From CAIYUC01 sp963682005 (GTDB lineage Bacteria > Bacteroidota > Bacteroidia > Bacteroidales > FEN-979): a DNA stretch of 64,000 nucleotides. The stretch's first letter is position 1. Each line of letters opens with the position of its first letter. Under the pieces are notes generated by a model. That model searched no databases. It was not told the DNA's origin and saw only the letters and a program-made list of their open reading frames with translations. Positions 34,329 to 45,200 of the stretch are shown piece by piece. The position numbers and the translations under genes are program-made. Location of the stretch: contig OY820914.1 of the NCBI GenBank assembly GCA_963682005.1, positions 1,178,001-1,242,000 on the forward strand. Reading direction: 5' to 3'.

Positions 34329-35771
34329 CTAACGGTTCTCACACTTCTGGTCGATCTCCTCCAGCGAGAGCGAAGCATCGCAGCAAAAAGAGTTGTCACG
34401 CATGTGCTCGCTGCAGAAGGCGGGGTTGCGGTAAGCAATACGCTGGATGTTCATCAGGTGCCTGATGGAGATATTGTCGGTGGTTGTGTTTTTGCCGCCT
34501 GAACCGCAGGCAAGGGTAAGGGAAGGCGTCAGCCTGTTGTATAAACCACCAAGGGCTCCCTGGGAGGAAGGGGTATTGACCACGATCCGGCCGGCATTCA
34601 GCGAAAGTGCGAAGTATTTAATTTTTTCAATATCGTTTGAGAAAATACTCACCGTATGACCCAGACCGCCGTGTTCATTGATCCTGCGGCACATTGAAAT
34701 TCCTTCCTCGAAGTTCTCCACCTCATAGAACGCCATGATCGGCGCAAGGATCTCCAGCGACAGCGGCCATTTGATCCCAACCTGTTCTTTCCGCATCTCA
34801 GCGATGAGCAATTTGGTATCACCCGGAACCTTGATCCCTGCCATGGATGCAATGACTGTTGCCGGTTTTCCGATCACTTCAGCGCTCATCGATTTCATAG
34901 CCAGGTTGAATGAGACCGCGGCCACTTTCTCCTGTTCTTTTGACGACATGAAGTAGCTTTCCCTTTTCATGAACTCTTCACGCACAGCCTGCGCATTGAA
35001 CTTTGACACGACCACAGCCTGCTCACTGGCGCATATCGTTCCGTTATCAAACAGCTTTGACAGCAGGATCTGGTCAACCGCGAAAGCCACATCGGCGGAT
35101 TTTCCGATGTAGACCGGGACATTTCCCGGGCCCACCCCTATGGCCGGGTTCCCGGACGAAAAGGCGGTCCTGACAAGGCTCACTGATCCGGTTGCCAGCA
35201 CGAGTGCCGTATGTTTGTGACCCATGAATGCGATAACCTGGTCGCGCGTTGCTTTGGGGATCCATTGAATGCAGTTTGCCGGTGCACCTGCTTCAAGCGC
35301 CGCTTCATAGCAGATCCTGGCCGCCTCTATCGTTGATTTACGGGCAGCTCCATGAGGATAGATGACAATAGGATTCCTGGTCTTCATCGAGATGAGGATC
35401 TTGAAGAGCGCTGTTGAAGTAGGGTTCGTGACCGGAGTCACGGCAAAAACAGGTCCCATGGGCCGTACAATCTCCGTGATGTTCTTTTCCTTGTCATGGG
35501 AAATGACCCCGACTGTCTTCTGGTCCCGGATGTCACGGTAAACAAAGCGTGTGGCAATGATGTTCTTGATGGTCTTGTCCCTGACATTCCCGATGCCTGT
35601 TTCATGGTAAGCCATATCGGCCAGCTTGTACCTGTTGTTGAAACCAGTTTCATAAACAGCTTTCACAATACGGTCCGTCATCTCCTGGTCGAACTTCGCA
35701 AATGCATGCGCCGCATTCAGCGCTTTCTGCATGACCTCTTCCACGAACAGGTCTTCAATGGCTGGTTCCAT
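34329..35771 (-). CDS. Acylating aldehyde dehydrogenase (acetaldehyde dehydrogenase)
   Basis: This 480-aa protein matches the acylating aldehyde dehydrogenase family (EutE/AdhE N-domain). Features are VTPVTNPTSTALFK in the cofactor region, VGPGNVPVYI, and the catalytic Cys247 in FDNGTICASEQ. It would interconvert acetyl-CoA and acetaldehyde with NAD(H), or use a related acyl-CoA. It lacks the iron alcohol dehydrogenase half of AdhE and has no microcompartment genes nearby, so it is a free-standing enzyme. The C-terminal tail carries Cys residues (AFCSEH, NSFCCD) beyond the usual end. The ATG at 35771 is the only good start. It may be co-transcribed with the DUF2723 gene 44 bp downstream. Confidence 0.87.
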   Translation of the reverse strand: MEPAIEDLFVEEVMQKALNAAHAFAKFDQEMTDRIVKAVYETGFNNRYKLADMAYHETGIGNVRDKTIKNIIATRFVYRDIRDQKTVGVISHDKEKNITEIVRPMGPVFAVTPVTNPTSTALFKILISMKTRNPIVIYPHGAARKSTIEAARICYEAALEAGAPANCIQWIPKATRDQVIAFMGHKHTALVLATGSVSLVRTAFSSGNPAIGVGPGNVPVYIGKSADVAFAVDQILLSKLFDNGTICASEQAVVVSKFNAQAVREEFMKRESYFMSSKEQEKVAAVSFNLAMKSMSAEVIGKPATVIASMAGIKVPGDTKLLIAEMRKEQVGIKWPLSLEILAPIMAFYEVENFEEGISMCRRINEHGGLGHTVSIFSNDIEKIKYFALSLNAGRIVVNTPSSQGALGGLYNRLTPSLTLACGSGGKNTTTDNISIRHLMNIQRIAYRNPAFCSEHMRDNSFCCDASLSLEEIDQKCENR

Positions 35772-36457
35772 GATCTTTGTATTTGATTAACAAAGATAGA
35801 GGAATTTGGGAAGAAATTGCTGCGGGGCCCTGGCTATGAGCTACCCGGCATTGACATATCTAGAATTATTCATACTTTTACAACCTGTATTACCAAATTT
35901 TCCCTTCATGATCCCCGAATACTTTGGAAACCTGGACAGAAATTGTATCGGATACCTTGGCTAATAAAAAAACGCCCTGGATCTTTTTTTCCAAGAAATC
36001 CCCGACAATAAATCCCATTTCCCGAAGGAGTAAATCCCCAGGGAACACTAATATCAAATTTTTTTGCCTTTGTGTTAAAATAATAATATATTTACGGGCT
36101 TGATAATTAGATGTGATTTTTTCCTGCGCTGAATTGTTGTTTTAACAAATTATATAAAACGTAAAGTTCTGTATTGGGAGTCATTCATTTTTAATATTTT
36201 TATATCGTATCATTAGGTATCACTTCCATTCATTATTACGAGGACGTTCGTTCCCCTGATAAATTGTTAGCCCAACAATCGTTTCACCAATAATCTTAAA
36301 TAAATGACGTGTCATGTAAGAAGGGTTTCTTATTTCCAAATATAGTGGCAATTATTTGAATATCTGGAAATAAACTCTTCATAACAATGAAGATTCCTTA
36401 AATATTGCATTATCCTGTTATACTAAAAACCTAATTATAAAACTAAAACCAAACCTC
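35772..36457. other. AT-rich intergenic region ahead of the surface-protein cluster
   Basis: No gene is supported. The right half is strongly AT-rich. Visible structures are a hairpin with arms TATTTCCAAATAT (36331-36343) and ATATCTGGAAATA (36360-36372), pairing at 12 of 13 positions, and the small palindrome ATGACGTGTCAT at 36304-36315. A long leader of this kind fits control of the surface proteins to the right. Confidence 0.5.
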
Positions 36458-36745
36458 ATGAACAAATGCAGTTTTATCGCATCTTGGATGTTATTGACTA
36501 CAAACCTTATCCATGCCCAATTCATCTAAAACGATGGATTCGTGGTTAACCCTTCCGGCGGCGATCAGAATCAGGCCCGGATCGAAAGCAGGTACCCTGG
36601 CAATCCTGATTCATAACCTTTCATTGGCTGAAATACGTAGTATTCCGGAAGTGATTATCAAACTTGAGCTCCTGTCTTAGGTAGAACGACATATACCGGT
36701 ACTTTCTCCGCGTTTACAAGTTATCAGCAAACGCTTATGGGATAA
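36458..36745 (+). pseudogene. Decayed gene for a small secreted protein
   Basis: The ATG at 36458 opens a good signal peptide (SFIASWMLLTTNLIHAQ), then a TAA comes after 23 codons. In the same frame the sequence goes on as plausible protein (NDGFVVNPSGGDQNQARIES, then further stops, then VLGRTTYTGTFSAFTSYQQT). At least four stops interrupt one coherent frame. It lies 92 bp ahead of the DUF4347-like gene and probably once headed this cluster. The family is not recognised. Confidence 0.5.
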
Positions 36746-36836
36746 AGGGCTTGTGGATGACTGACGGATAAAATAGAAAAAACTATGATTTCAATAGTAA
36801 CCCACTAATTTCATTACTAACCTTAAAACAATTACC

Positions 36837-37277
36837 ATGAAAAAAATTCTTCTTTTTATTCTTTGTAGCGGATTTTCTTTGATGATGATGTCCCAGAATC
36901 TCTTGCAGGATTATCTAGTCGTCGACCAATCATCCCCTGGTTTTACCCAGCTTCTCTCCCAGTACCAGGGACAGGAGAATGTATTTTTTAATGAAAGTCC
37001 TAAACCAGCTCCTTACGTTATCACTGCCATGCTTTCCGGAAAGCAGGTTGTAGATCTTCACCTTTATGTTGCTGTTCAACCTGGAAGCCTGCAATTCAAT
37101 AGTACCACTATTAACCCTCAAAATGCGGATAGTTTCAGCCTGTTTTTTGAAGATTGGAAAAACCATGTAACAGGGAAAGTGATTATTCACAGTTCTGTAG
37201 TATTTACAACGCCTGCTGGTGTTGAACTGAAAGCAAAACTGGAAAAATTGACGGGCCTCAGTTTTACCGCCAATTGA
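36837..37277 (+). CDS. Secreted DUF4347-like protein lacking the His-Gly and Gly-Cys signature
   Basis: This is 146 aa with a signal peptide (1-20, MMMSQ). The mature part follows the DUF4347 pattern along its length: VDQSSPGFTQLL, LHLYVAVQPGSLQF and KVIIHSSVVFTTPAGVELKA then LTG. In typical members the second block reads like HILSHGxPGxLQL and the third like LLYGCxVAxxxxG. Here the His-Gly pair is replaced by Ala-Val and the Gly-Cys pair by Ser-Ser, with no length change. If those residues are catalytic, as the HG...GC layout suggests, this copy is inactive. No T9SS domain is seen. It is 59 bp ahead of the first giant repeat protein and may be co-transcribed. Confidence 0.6.
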   Translation: MKKILLFILCSGFSLMMMSQNLLQDYLVVDQSSPGFTQLLSQYQGQENVFFNESPKPAPYVITAMLSGKQVVDLHLYVAVQPGSLQFNSTTINPQNADSFSLFFEDWKNHVTGKVIIHSSVVFTTPAGVELKAKLEKLTGLSFTAN

Positions 37278-37336
37278 GTACGGTGATCCGTTTCCCACTA
37301 AATATTCAATCATTCGTAAATCTAAAAAAAAACAAA

Positions 37337-40300
37337 ATGAAAACTACCGTATATACCAACCATACATTTGCGTGGAGACCAGGACCATTCCTTAACTCCG
37401 CATATAAAGCATTATCATGCTTTATCTTTCTTTTCCTTTTAATAAATACAGTGTATTCCCAGTCATTTACGGCAACTCTTGTTTCCAACCAGCAGTTTAT
37501 AAGACCGTTGCCCACGAATAATGTCTGTGGTGCCGCCAGCTATGGCACATTTACATACGTAACCTCGGGTAGCAGTTCTTTTTCCTATGCAACCCAGGCA
37601 TTTACTCCCAGTGTGAGCGGCAGTGGTACGATCACAGTTACCTCGGCGACCTTTTCCGACCCCATGTTATTTGTTTACGATGGCAGCTTTTCTCCCGGTT
37701 CACCTACAAGTTATTTCAAGGTAGGAGATGATGACTCCTATGGCAGTTTACTTCCCACGATTAATTGCGGAAGTAATTACTTCTACGCAGGATCTACATA
37801 TATAATTGTCGTTACAAGTTACAGCCCGGGGGCAACGGGTACTGCATACTTCACTATTAGCGGGTTGTCTGCAGCCGTGTTACCCACGGTAACGACCACA
37901 ATTGCCGGTTCAGTCACGAGTTCCAGTGCAGTTCTTGGAGGAAATATCACATCCGATGGTGGTGCAACTGTCACTAGCCGCGGGGTTGCATACGGAACAT
38001 CGTCCAATCCGACATCGGGTACATCCATGGGATCCGGAACCGGATCCTATAGTCAGACCGTATCCGTATTCTCACCGGGAACCACATATTATTACAGGGC
38101 TTATGCAACGAACTCTGTTGGTACTGCCTACGGTACCCAGTATTCATTCACCACCCAGTCGAATCCTGCGCCTTCCGATCCGACTTCCATTTCTGCGACG
38201 GCAAACCCGATTTGTACCGGATCTTCCACACAACTAACGGCAAATGGCGCAGTTGGCACTGTCTACTGGTATACTGGCAGTTGTGGGGGGACATACCTTA
38301 CCACAGGCAATCCGATCAATGTATCGCCAACTTCAAGTACCACATACTATGCACGTAACTACAACAATTCCCAGTACAGCCCTGGTTGCGCTTCACTCAC
38401 GGTTGCAGTAGAACAAAACGCTTCAGCCGGAACACTTACAAAATCACCCAATGTTGCCACTGTCTGTGTATTGACGAATGTGTCGGCCGCACTGAGCGGA
38501 GGATCCGGAGGCAATGGAACGAATGAGACACAATATCGTACTTTTAACGGAACAAGCTGGACATCCTGGGCAACCTACACGCCGGGAAACAACATTTCCA
38601 CCAACGGGATCACCCAGGTTGAAGTACAAACCCGCAGGCTGGCATCCTATTGCAGTAGTTCCGGCTATAATACGGTGAGCTGGACCGTTGAAAAAGCTCC
38701 GTCCGCCGGATCACTTGCAAAGACTCCCAATGTGGACAATGTCTGCGAAGGAACCGATGTTTCAGCTGCACTGACAGCGGGACTCGGCGGCAATGGGAAC
38801 GATGAAACTCAATTCCGCACGAACAACGGATCAGGCTGGAGTTCCTGGGCTACTTATTCTTCGGGAACCAACATTTCAACCGCCTCTATAACCCAGGTTG
38901 AGATCCAGACCCGCAGGCTGGCAACCTATTGCAGCAACTCAGGTTATACGACCGTAAGCTGGACCGTTGAAAAAACTCCGGCGGCCGGGTCACTTACAAA
39001 GTCTCCCGATATGGCTACTGTTTGCGAAGGAACCAGCGTTTCTGCTGTGTTAATCCCGGGAACAGGCGGCAATGGATACGATGAGACCGAATACCGCACA
39101 CACGACGGAACGGATTGGGCGAACTGGGCAAGCTATACTTCAGGAACCAATATTTCCACCACCGGCAAAACCGGGATAGAGATCCGGACACGCAGGCTGG
39201 CCTCCTACTGTTCAAGTTCAGATTACACAACGGTCAGCTGGTCGGTTGAACAAACTCCAGTGGCCGGATCGCTTGAAAAGACTCCCGATGTAGCCAATGT
39301 TTGCGAAGGAACCAGCGTTTCTGCAGTGTTAACCCCGGGAACCGGCGGCAACGGAAACGATGAGACCGAATACCGCACACACGACGGAACGGATTGGGCG
39401 AACTGGGCAAGCTATACTTCAGGAACCGATATTTCCACCGCCGGCACAACCGTGGTAGAGATCCGGACCCGGAAACTGGCTTCCTACTGTTCAAGTTCAG
39501 ATTACACAACGGCCAGCTGGACGGTTGAACAAACTCCAGTGGCCGGATCGCTTGAAAAGACTCCTGATGCAGCCAATGTTTGCGAAGGAACCAGCGTTTC
39601 TGCTGTATTAACTCCGGGAACAGGCGGCAACCAAAATGATATCCTCGAGTACAGGACCCTTACAGGCGCTGTGTGGTCTGCCTGGACAGTTTGCTCTTCT
39701 GGTCAGGCGATCCCAACCGACGGACTGGCAGGGGTAGAAGTCCAAACATACCGTGAAGCAGATTATTGCGATGATGCCGCTATTGTGACGGTTTCATGGG
39801 TGGTGGATCCAGCCACGGCCGGGGGAAGTGTTTCCGGTGCTGCGACGGTTTGCTACGGAACAAACAGTACGGAACTGACCCTGTCAGGGTATACGGGGTC
39901 GATCCTCAAATGGCAGAAATCGACCAATGACTGGGTCACACCTGAGGATATCGACAATACATCAAGCTCCTTCGCCGCAATGAATCTCACAGAGACCACA
40001 AAATACAGGGCTGTTGTTCAGAGCGGTGTATGTTCTGCGGATTATTCCTCAGATGCAACCGTTACGGTTTTGGGCGACCTCACAGCCCCGGTGATCGGAA
40101 GTTCTCAGAATATTTTCTACAATACGGTCCCGGCTTCACTTAATATGACAACACCTGCAACCGGAGGATCGGAAACATTTGCTTACCAATGGCAGATGAA
40201 TGACGGCGGCGGATGGAACAACGTGGGGACCGGGGGTGCGGATTATGCGCCTCCGGCATTGATTGCAAGCACAGACTACCGTGTGATTGCTTCAGATAAC

Positions 40301-41647
40301 GGTGCTTACCTCTGCGGTTCGATCCTGAGTAACACCGTATCGATCGTTGTTGATCCGGGTCATACAATCGCAGGAACACTGAAATATTATAAGAACGGCG
40401 CTGCAAATCTCGCCATGAACAATGTCGAGCTCTGGCTCATGGACGGAGCTGCGAAAGTAGCCGGTTACACCACCGAAAATGTTACCGGCTATTATGAATT
40501 CATTCATATTGATGATGGCAACTATACCATCGACGTTCATGCAAACGGAAAACCTGTTGGCGGGATCAATGCAACAGATGCCGCTTTGCTCAACTGGTGG
40601 TCCACCCACTTCACCGATATCGAACCGGTGAAATTCTGTGCCGGAGATGTACAGAACGATTACTGGATGCAGGCTTCCGATGCATACTATGTCCAGCAAT
40701 ACTTTATCTACAGCACCCCCTTTATCAGGACAACCGCAACGGGAACTCCGTGGACATATTGGCCGGCTGCAGGCAACATCATTCATTCCAACTCCAGCCC
40801 CTATAACGGTCCACAGGAATGGCCTCTTGACATGACGGTCACCGTTCCGAATGATGATGTTACGTTTAACATCTTTGCCATGAGCATCGGCGACTATAAT
40901 GGCAGCTTTTTTCCCGGTGGAGCCAAGGATGCCAGCACCACACTTCACATGATCTCAAACAGTACCGTGACTGCAGCAAGCGGAACGGAACTGGAACTGC
41001 CAGTTACCCTCATCAACCCGGCTGCAATCGGTGCCGTTTCCATGATCCTGGAATTCCCAGCCGATCTTGTAACGATCACCGGTGTGGTTATGAACGGTGT
41101 TTCAGAACAGCCCGAATGGTCCGTGAAGGGCAATGAACTGCGCATCGGGTGGAATTCAAGGACCCCGGTGAATCTGGCAGCCGGCGAATCTGTCCTCAAT
41201 CTCAGATTGACGACAACACAATCTTTCGGTTCGGGCGATGTTATCCGCTTCTCCCTGGCGGCTGATCCCCTGAATGAGCTGGCGGACAATTTCTGCAAAG
41301 TGATCCCCGATGCGACGGTTAATATTGACGCTGTTGCATCATCGACGATCGGACTCCAGGATCTGTCATATTCCAACGATCTGACACTGGAAAATCACCC
41401 GAACCCGTTCTCTGACAAAACGACCATCAGCTACAACCTGCCGTTTGAAGGCAAAGTTACCCTGGTGATCCGGAACATGACCGGTGAAACGATCCGGACA
41501 CTCGCTGATGAAACACAATCACAGGGGATCCACCAGCTAATCCTTGACGGGAACAGCCTTGCACAGGGCGTTTACACCGCATCGATCGTGGTGGGCTGCA
41601 AAACCGGAACGGCCACCCGGACCATTAAAATTGTGGTGACCCGCTAA
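37337..41647 (+). CDS. Giant T9SS surface protein: Fn3, five A repeats, one B repeat, dockerin-like and cohesin-like modules
   Basis: 1436 aa from the ATG at 37337; a TTG further upstream would overlap the previous gene and spoil the signal peptide (1-42). In order: a CUB-like N-domain, an Fn3-like domain (YYYRAYATNSVGTAYGTQYS), an Ig-like domain, five ~93-aa A repeats (about 361-825, each with VCEGT and YCSSS cysteines), one B repeat (826-913), an Ig-like domain, and a prealbumin-like domain (about 1008-1065). Next is a dockerin-like segment around 1101 (AGDVQNDYWMQASDAYYVQQ, with Asp, Gln, Asp and Asp at calcium-loop positions 1, 3, 5, 12), a cohesin-like sandwich (about 1198-1337: LELPVTLINPAAIGAVSMIL) and a T9SS domain (HPNPFSDKTTI to the end). 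It is probably an adhesin or scaffold. Confidence 0.83.
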   Translation: MKTTVYTNHTFAWRPGPFLNSAYKALSCFIFLFLLINTVYSQSFTATLVSNQQFIRPLPTNNVCGAASYGTFTYVTSGSSSFSYATQAFTPSVSGSGTITVTSATFSDPMLFVYDGSFSPGSPTSYFKVGDDDSYGSLLPTINCGSNYFYAGSTYIIVVTSYSPGATGTAYFTISGLSAAVLPTVTTTIAGSVTSSSAVLGGNITSDGGATVTSRGVAYGTSSNPTSGTSMGSGTGSYSQTVSVFSPGTTYYYRAYATNSVGTAYGTQYSFTTQSNPAPSDPTSISATANPICTGSSTQLTANGAVGTVYWYTGSCGGTYLTTGNPINVSPTSSTTYYARNYNNSQYSPGCASLTVAVEQNASAGTLTKSPNVATVCVLTNVSAALSGGSGGNGTNETQYRTFNGTSWTSWATYTPGNNISTNGITQVEVQTRRLASYCSSSGYNTVSWTVEKAPSAGSLAKTPNVDNVCEGTDVSAALTAGLGGNGNDETQFRTNNGSGWSSWATYSSGTNISTASITQVEIQTRRLATYCSNSGYTTVSWTVEKTPAAGSLTKSPDMATVCEGTSVSAVLIPGTGGNGYDETEYRTHDGTDWANWASYTSGTNISTTGKTGIEIRTRRLASYCSSSDYTTVSWSVEQTPVAGSLEKTPDVANVCEGTSVSAVLTPGTGGNGNDETEYRTHDGTDWANWASYTSGTDISTAGTTVVEIRTRKLASYCSSSDYTTASWTVEQTPVAGSLEKTPDAANVCEGTSVSAVLTPGTGGNQNDILEYRTLTGAVWSAWTVCSSGQAIPTDGLAGVEVQTYREADYCDDAAIVTVSWVVDPATAGGSVSGAATVCYGTNSTELTLSGYTGSILKWQKSTNDWVTPEDIDNTSSSFAAMNLTETTKYRAVVQSGVCSADYSSDATVTVLGDLTAPVIGSSQNIFYNTVPASLNMTTPATGGSETFAYQWQMNDGGGWNNVGTGGADYAPPALIASTDYRVIASDNGAYLCGSILSNTVSIVVDPGHTIAGTLKYYKNGAANLAMNNVELWLMDGAAKVAGYTTENVTGYYEFIHIDDGNYTIDVHANGKPVGGINATDAALLNWWSTHFTDIEPVKFCAGDVQNDYWMQASDAYYVQQYFIYSTPFIRTTATGTPWTYWPAAGNIIHSNSSPYNGPQEWPLDMTVTVPNDDVTFNIFAMSIGDYNGSFFPGGAKDASTTLHMISNSTVTAASGTELELPVTLINPAAIGAVSMILEFPADLVTITGVVMNGVSEQPEWSVKGNELRIGWNSRTPVNLAAGESVLNLRLTTTQSFGSGDVIRFSLAADPLNELADNFCKVIPDATVNIDAVASSTIGLQDLSYSNDLTLENHPNPFSDKTTISYNLPFEGKVTLVIRNMTGETIRTLADETQSQGIHQLILDGNSLAQGVYTASIVVGCKTGTATRTIKIVVTR

Positions 41648-41683
41648 ACCGGGAATCGCTGCATTTTTCTTTTCCTGATTGAC

Positions 41684-41729
41684 AGAGGGATCGATGGACG
41701 GTATTGCCGTCCATCGATCCCTCTCTTTT
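41684..41729 (+). terminator. Strong hairpin terminator
   Basis: AGAGGGATCGATGGACGG (41684-41701) and its exact reverse complement (41707-41724) form an 18-bp stem with a 5-base loop, followed by CTTTT. It begins 36 bp after the stop of the giant repeat protein, the right place for a rho-independent terminator. Confidence 0.75.
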
Positions 41730-41760
41730 CATATTGCCACACAGGTCATTCCTGTGAAAG

Positions 41761-41780
41761 CCTACCTGCCGGTAGGCAGG
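41761..41780. repeat. Short palindromic repeat CCTACC-TGCC-GGTAGG
   Basis: The sequence CCTACCTGCCGGTAGGCAGG has overlapping inverted repeats (CCTACC/GGTAGG and CCTGCC/GGCAGG). It follows the terminator in the 41648-42225 spacer. The rest of that spacer is AT-rich leader for the next gene, with no other feature seen. Confidence 0.5.
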
Positions 41781-42225
41781 CGGGATATCATCCAACCTCC
41801 TAGTCCTGCCCTTTCATCTGCCGTGCAAATTGGCGGTCGTTTGCACGCCATAAAAAAATTTTTCTTATTAATATACTGTATATTACAAATTTTATTTGTA
41901 ATTTTGATTGCGGATTTCCGGAATAATTTCTGGCTATTTTCCGGAATACATTATAAGAACTTGTTCAACTAAAATACCTATTCTATATGCATGATTCTCA
42001 AATATTTAATTCCCCCTATCAAATGCCTTATTGCTCTCATTTCCGGTAAGCGGCTTGAATTTTGATGCTGCTGCTGAATGCCCGGATTGACCTTTAGGCT
42101 GATCTTTTTTAACAACCAGGTAACAATTCTCATTTATAAAAACAACCTGTTCATACAAACATTCTGATCAAAATCCCTAAACACAATATTTTTATCAGGT
42201 CTTTCTCAATCCACTGCCGACAACT

Positions 42226-45200
42226 ATGAAATCTGACATTTACATAAAAACCCTGATGAACCGGCTGATTTTGTTTATATGTACAGCATTTGTAAGTTTC
42301 TCACAGGCTTTCGGGCAGGAATTGGGCTACTATGATTTTCCATATTCCGGTACGGGCTACACAATTACGATGGGTAGCGCATCGCCATATACCGAGGCTC
42401 TTGATGTTTGTAGTGTACCGGTAAAAGCCCTGAGCATTTCCTTGGATCAGGCATCGGTTACTTTTACATTTTCGACAGCTGTCAATGATGTAAAAATTAA
42501 CCTCGGGGCCATTAATTCAGGAAATTACACCATGGTTACCGCCAGTTCCGGCACGGTGACGCTAAGCCACACCGCCGGTTCTTGCAACGGGGGCTATTAT
42601 TCGGGAAATTCAGTATCCTACCCTTCATTGTCCGGCTATATAAATGAGAAGATCCTGGCGCATTCAACATCCAATTTCACTGCAATTACAGTTAGTGTTT
42701 TACACGACTGGGTTGCTCTCAGCATGGACTTGTCCTCCCTGGTGGCAGGATTACCGCCAAACCCTTCTTCCGTTTCAGCCACAGCAAACCCGGCTTGCTC
42801 CGGAACTGAAACACAACTTACAGCCAATAACGCAGTCGGAACAGTTTACTGGTATACCGGTAGTTGCGGCAATACGTTCGTTGGAACAGGAAATCCCATT
42901 ACAGTTTCACCCTCCTCCGGAACTACATACTATGCAAGAAATTTCGACGGGGCATTCTGCACAGGATGTGCCTCCTTGCTGGTTTCCGTGGAACAGCTTC
43001 CCATCAGCGGAACGCTGGCAAAATCGCCAGATGCCACCAATGCTTGTAGCGGCATGAATGTTTCTGCAACCTTCAGCACAGGAAGCGGAGGAAATAACCT
43101 TGATGAACTGCAGTATCGCACCCAGACCGGAGAAAACTGGTCAGAATGGACAGCCTATGTTTCGGGAGCACTCGTGCCTACTTTGGGGAAACTGGGTGTT
43201 GAGATACGAACCAGGCGAATGGCTACGTATTGTTCACCAGGTGAATACAATACTGTTAGCTGGGTCATTGACCCTGCATCCGTCGGGGGTTCCATCGCCG
43301 GATCAGCAAATGTCTGTCACGAAACAAACAGTACCCTGCTGACGCTCTCGGGACATACGGGAACCATCCTGAAATGGCAACGTTCGACGGATAACTGGGT
43401 AATTGCGGCTGATATTCTGAATTCATCCGGTACATTTACGGCCACAGATCTAACCGAAACCACAAAATACAGGGCCCTGGTCCAAAGCGGCACATGTTCT
43501 TCTTCCTTCTCCTCAGATGCAATAATAACCGTTGATCCGGTCTCTGCAGGAGGAACAGTTACGGGTTCAGGCACCGTCTGCTCCGGAACGAACAGCACAG
43601 AATTAACCCTCACAGGATATGCGGGAACTATTGTCAAATGGCAGAGCACAAGGGATAACTGGCTGAATTCAGTTGACATATCAAATACTGCAAATACATT
43701 CATGGCAACAAACCTGTCAGCTACAACAAAATTCAGGGTTGTTGTACAAAGCGGGGTTTGCTCTCCGGCCTTTTCCTCAGACGCCATGATTTCTGTTGAC
43801 CCTGTTTCTGGCGGAGGTTCTGTTACCGGATCAGAAACGGTTTGCTACGGAACAAACAATACAGTACTGACCCTTGCCGGTTACACAGGCACCGTCATTA
43901 AATGGCAAAAATCGACTGACAACTGGCAGACACCGGTCGATATTTCAAACACAACAGACTCCTGGGTCGCATCAAATCTGAACGTAACGACAAAGTACAG
44001 GTCTCTGGTTCAAAGCGGTGTTTGTTCATCGGCCTGGTCTTCCGAAGCCATCATCACTGTCCTGGAAGAACCTGTTGCCCCGGTGATCGGCAGTTCACAA
44101 AATATTTTCTACAATACCATACCTGAAACATTGTCTGTTACAACGGCTGCTTCAGGTGGTTCAGGATCGTTCACATATCAATGGCAGAAGAATGATGGCG
44201 GTGGTTGGAGTAATGTCGGAACAGGGGGGTTGTTTTTCAATCCCCCGGCTCTGGCATTTAATACGGATTACCGTATTATTGCTTCCGATGCTGGTATTCC
44301 CCAATGCTGTCCGATCACAGGAAACACCATTACGATCACTGTTGATCAGGGTCATTCGATTTCCGGAACGCTCAGCTATTACAAGAATGCCGCCGCCAAT
44401 GTGGCCATGAACAATGTTGAGCTGTGGCTCATGGAAGGTAATGCGAAAGTGTCAGGTTATACAACGGATGATATTACGGGTCACTATGAATTCAACCACA
44501 TCAATAATGGAAACTACGCTGTTGTTGTTCATCAGAACAATAAATCAGTAGGTGGTATCAATGCTACTGACGCAGCTTTCGTGAATTGGTGGCCAACACA
44601 TTTCACGGATATCGAACCGGTAAAATATCGTGCCGGTGACGTTCAGAATGATTACTGGATGCAGGCAACCGATGCCTACATGATCCAGCAATATTTTATT
44701 TACAGCATACCTTTCACAAGAACAACAGCAACGGGAACACCCTGGACATACTGGCCGTCATCGGGGAACACAATCCATTCAAACATTAATCCGTATAATG
44801 GTCCGCCACAATGGCCAAATGAAATGGCCCTGAATGTTTCGAATGCAGATGTTCCATTCGATATACTGGCCCTTTGCATCGGCGACTTTAACGGAAGTTA
44901 TGTCCCCGGGGACAACAAGGATGCAGGTGAATCATTGCAGCTCATTTCCGGAGGAATACTGAATGCCGCAGCCGGAACGGAAATCGAAGTACCTGTTTCA
45001 CTGGTGAATCCGTCATCAGTCGGAGCCCTGTCCTTGATCCTGGAATTCCCCGCCGGTCTTGTTGAGATCCATGATGTGATCATACCCGGTACCGATATAC
45101 AACCGGAATGGGCCGTGAATGGCAACGAACTCAGGATCGGATGGTACTCAAAAAATCCGATAACTCTTGCTGCCGGCGAAGCTGTTGTCAATCTGAGATT

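Noticed and set aside
35817..36011. 64-aa open frame after the aldehyde dehydrogenase
   Set aside because: Composition is unlike a protein and no start or promoter supports it.
37274..37336. Longer start (TTG) for the first giant surface protein
   Set aside because: It would overlap the stop of the DUF4347-like gene and place 21 residues before the signal peptide; the ATG at 37337 fits better.
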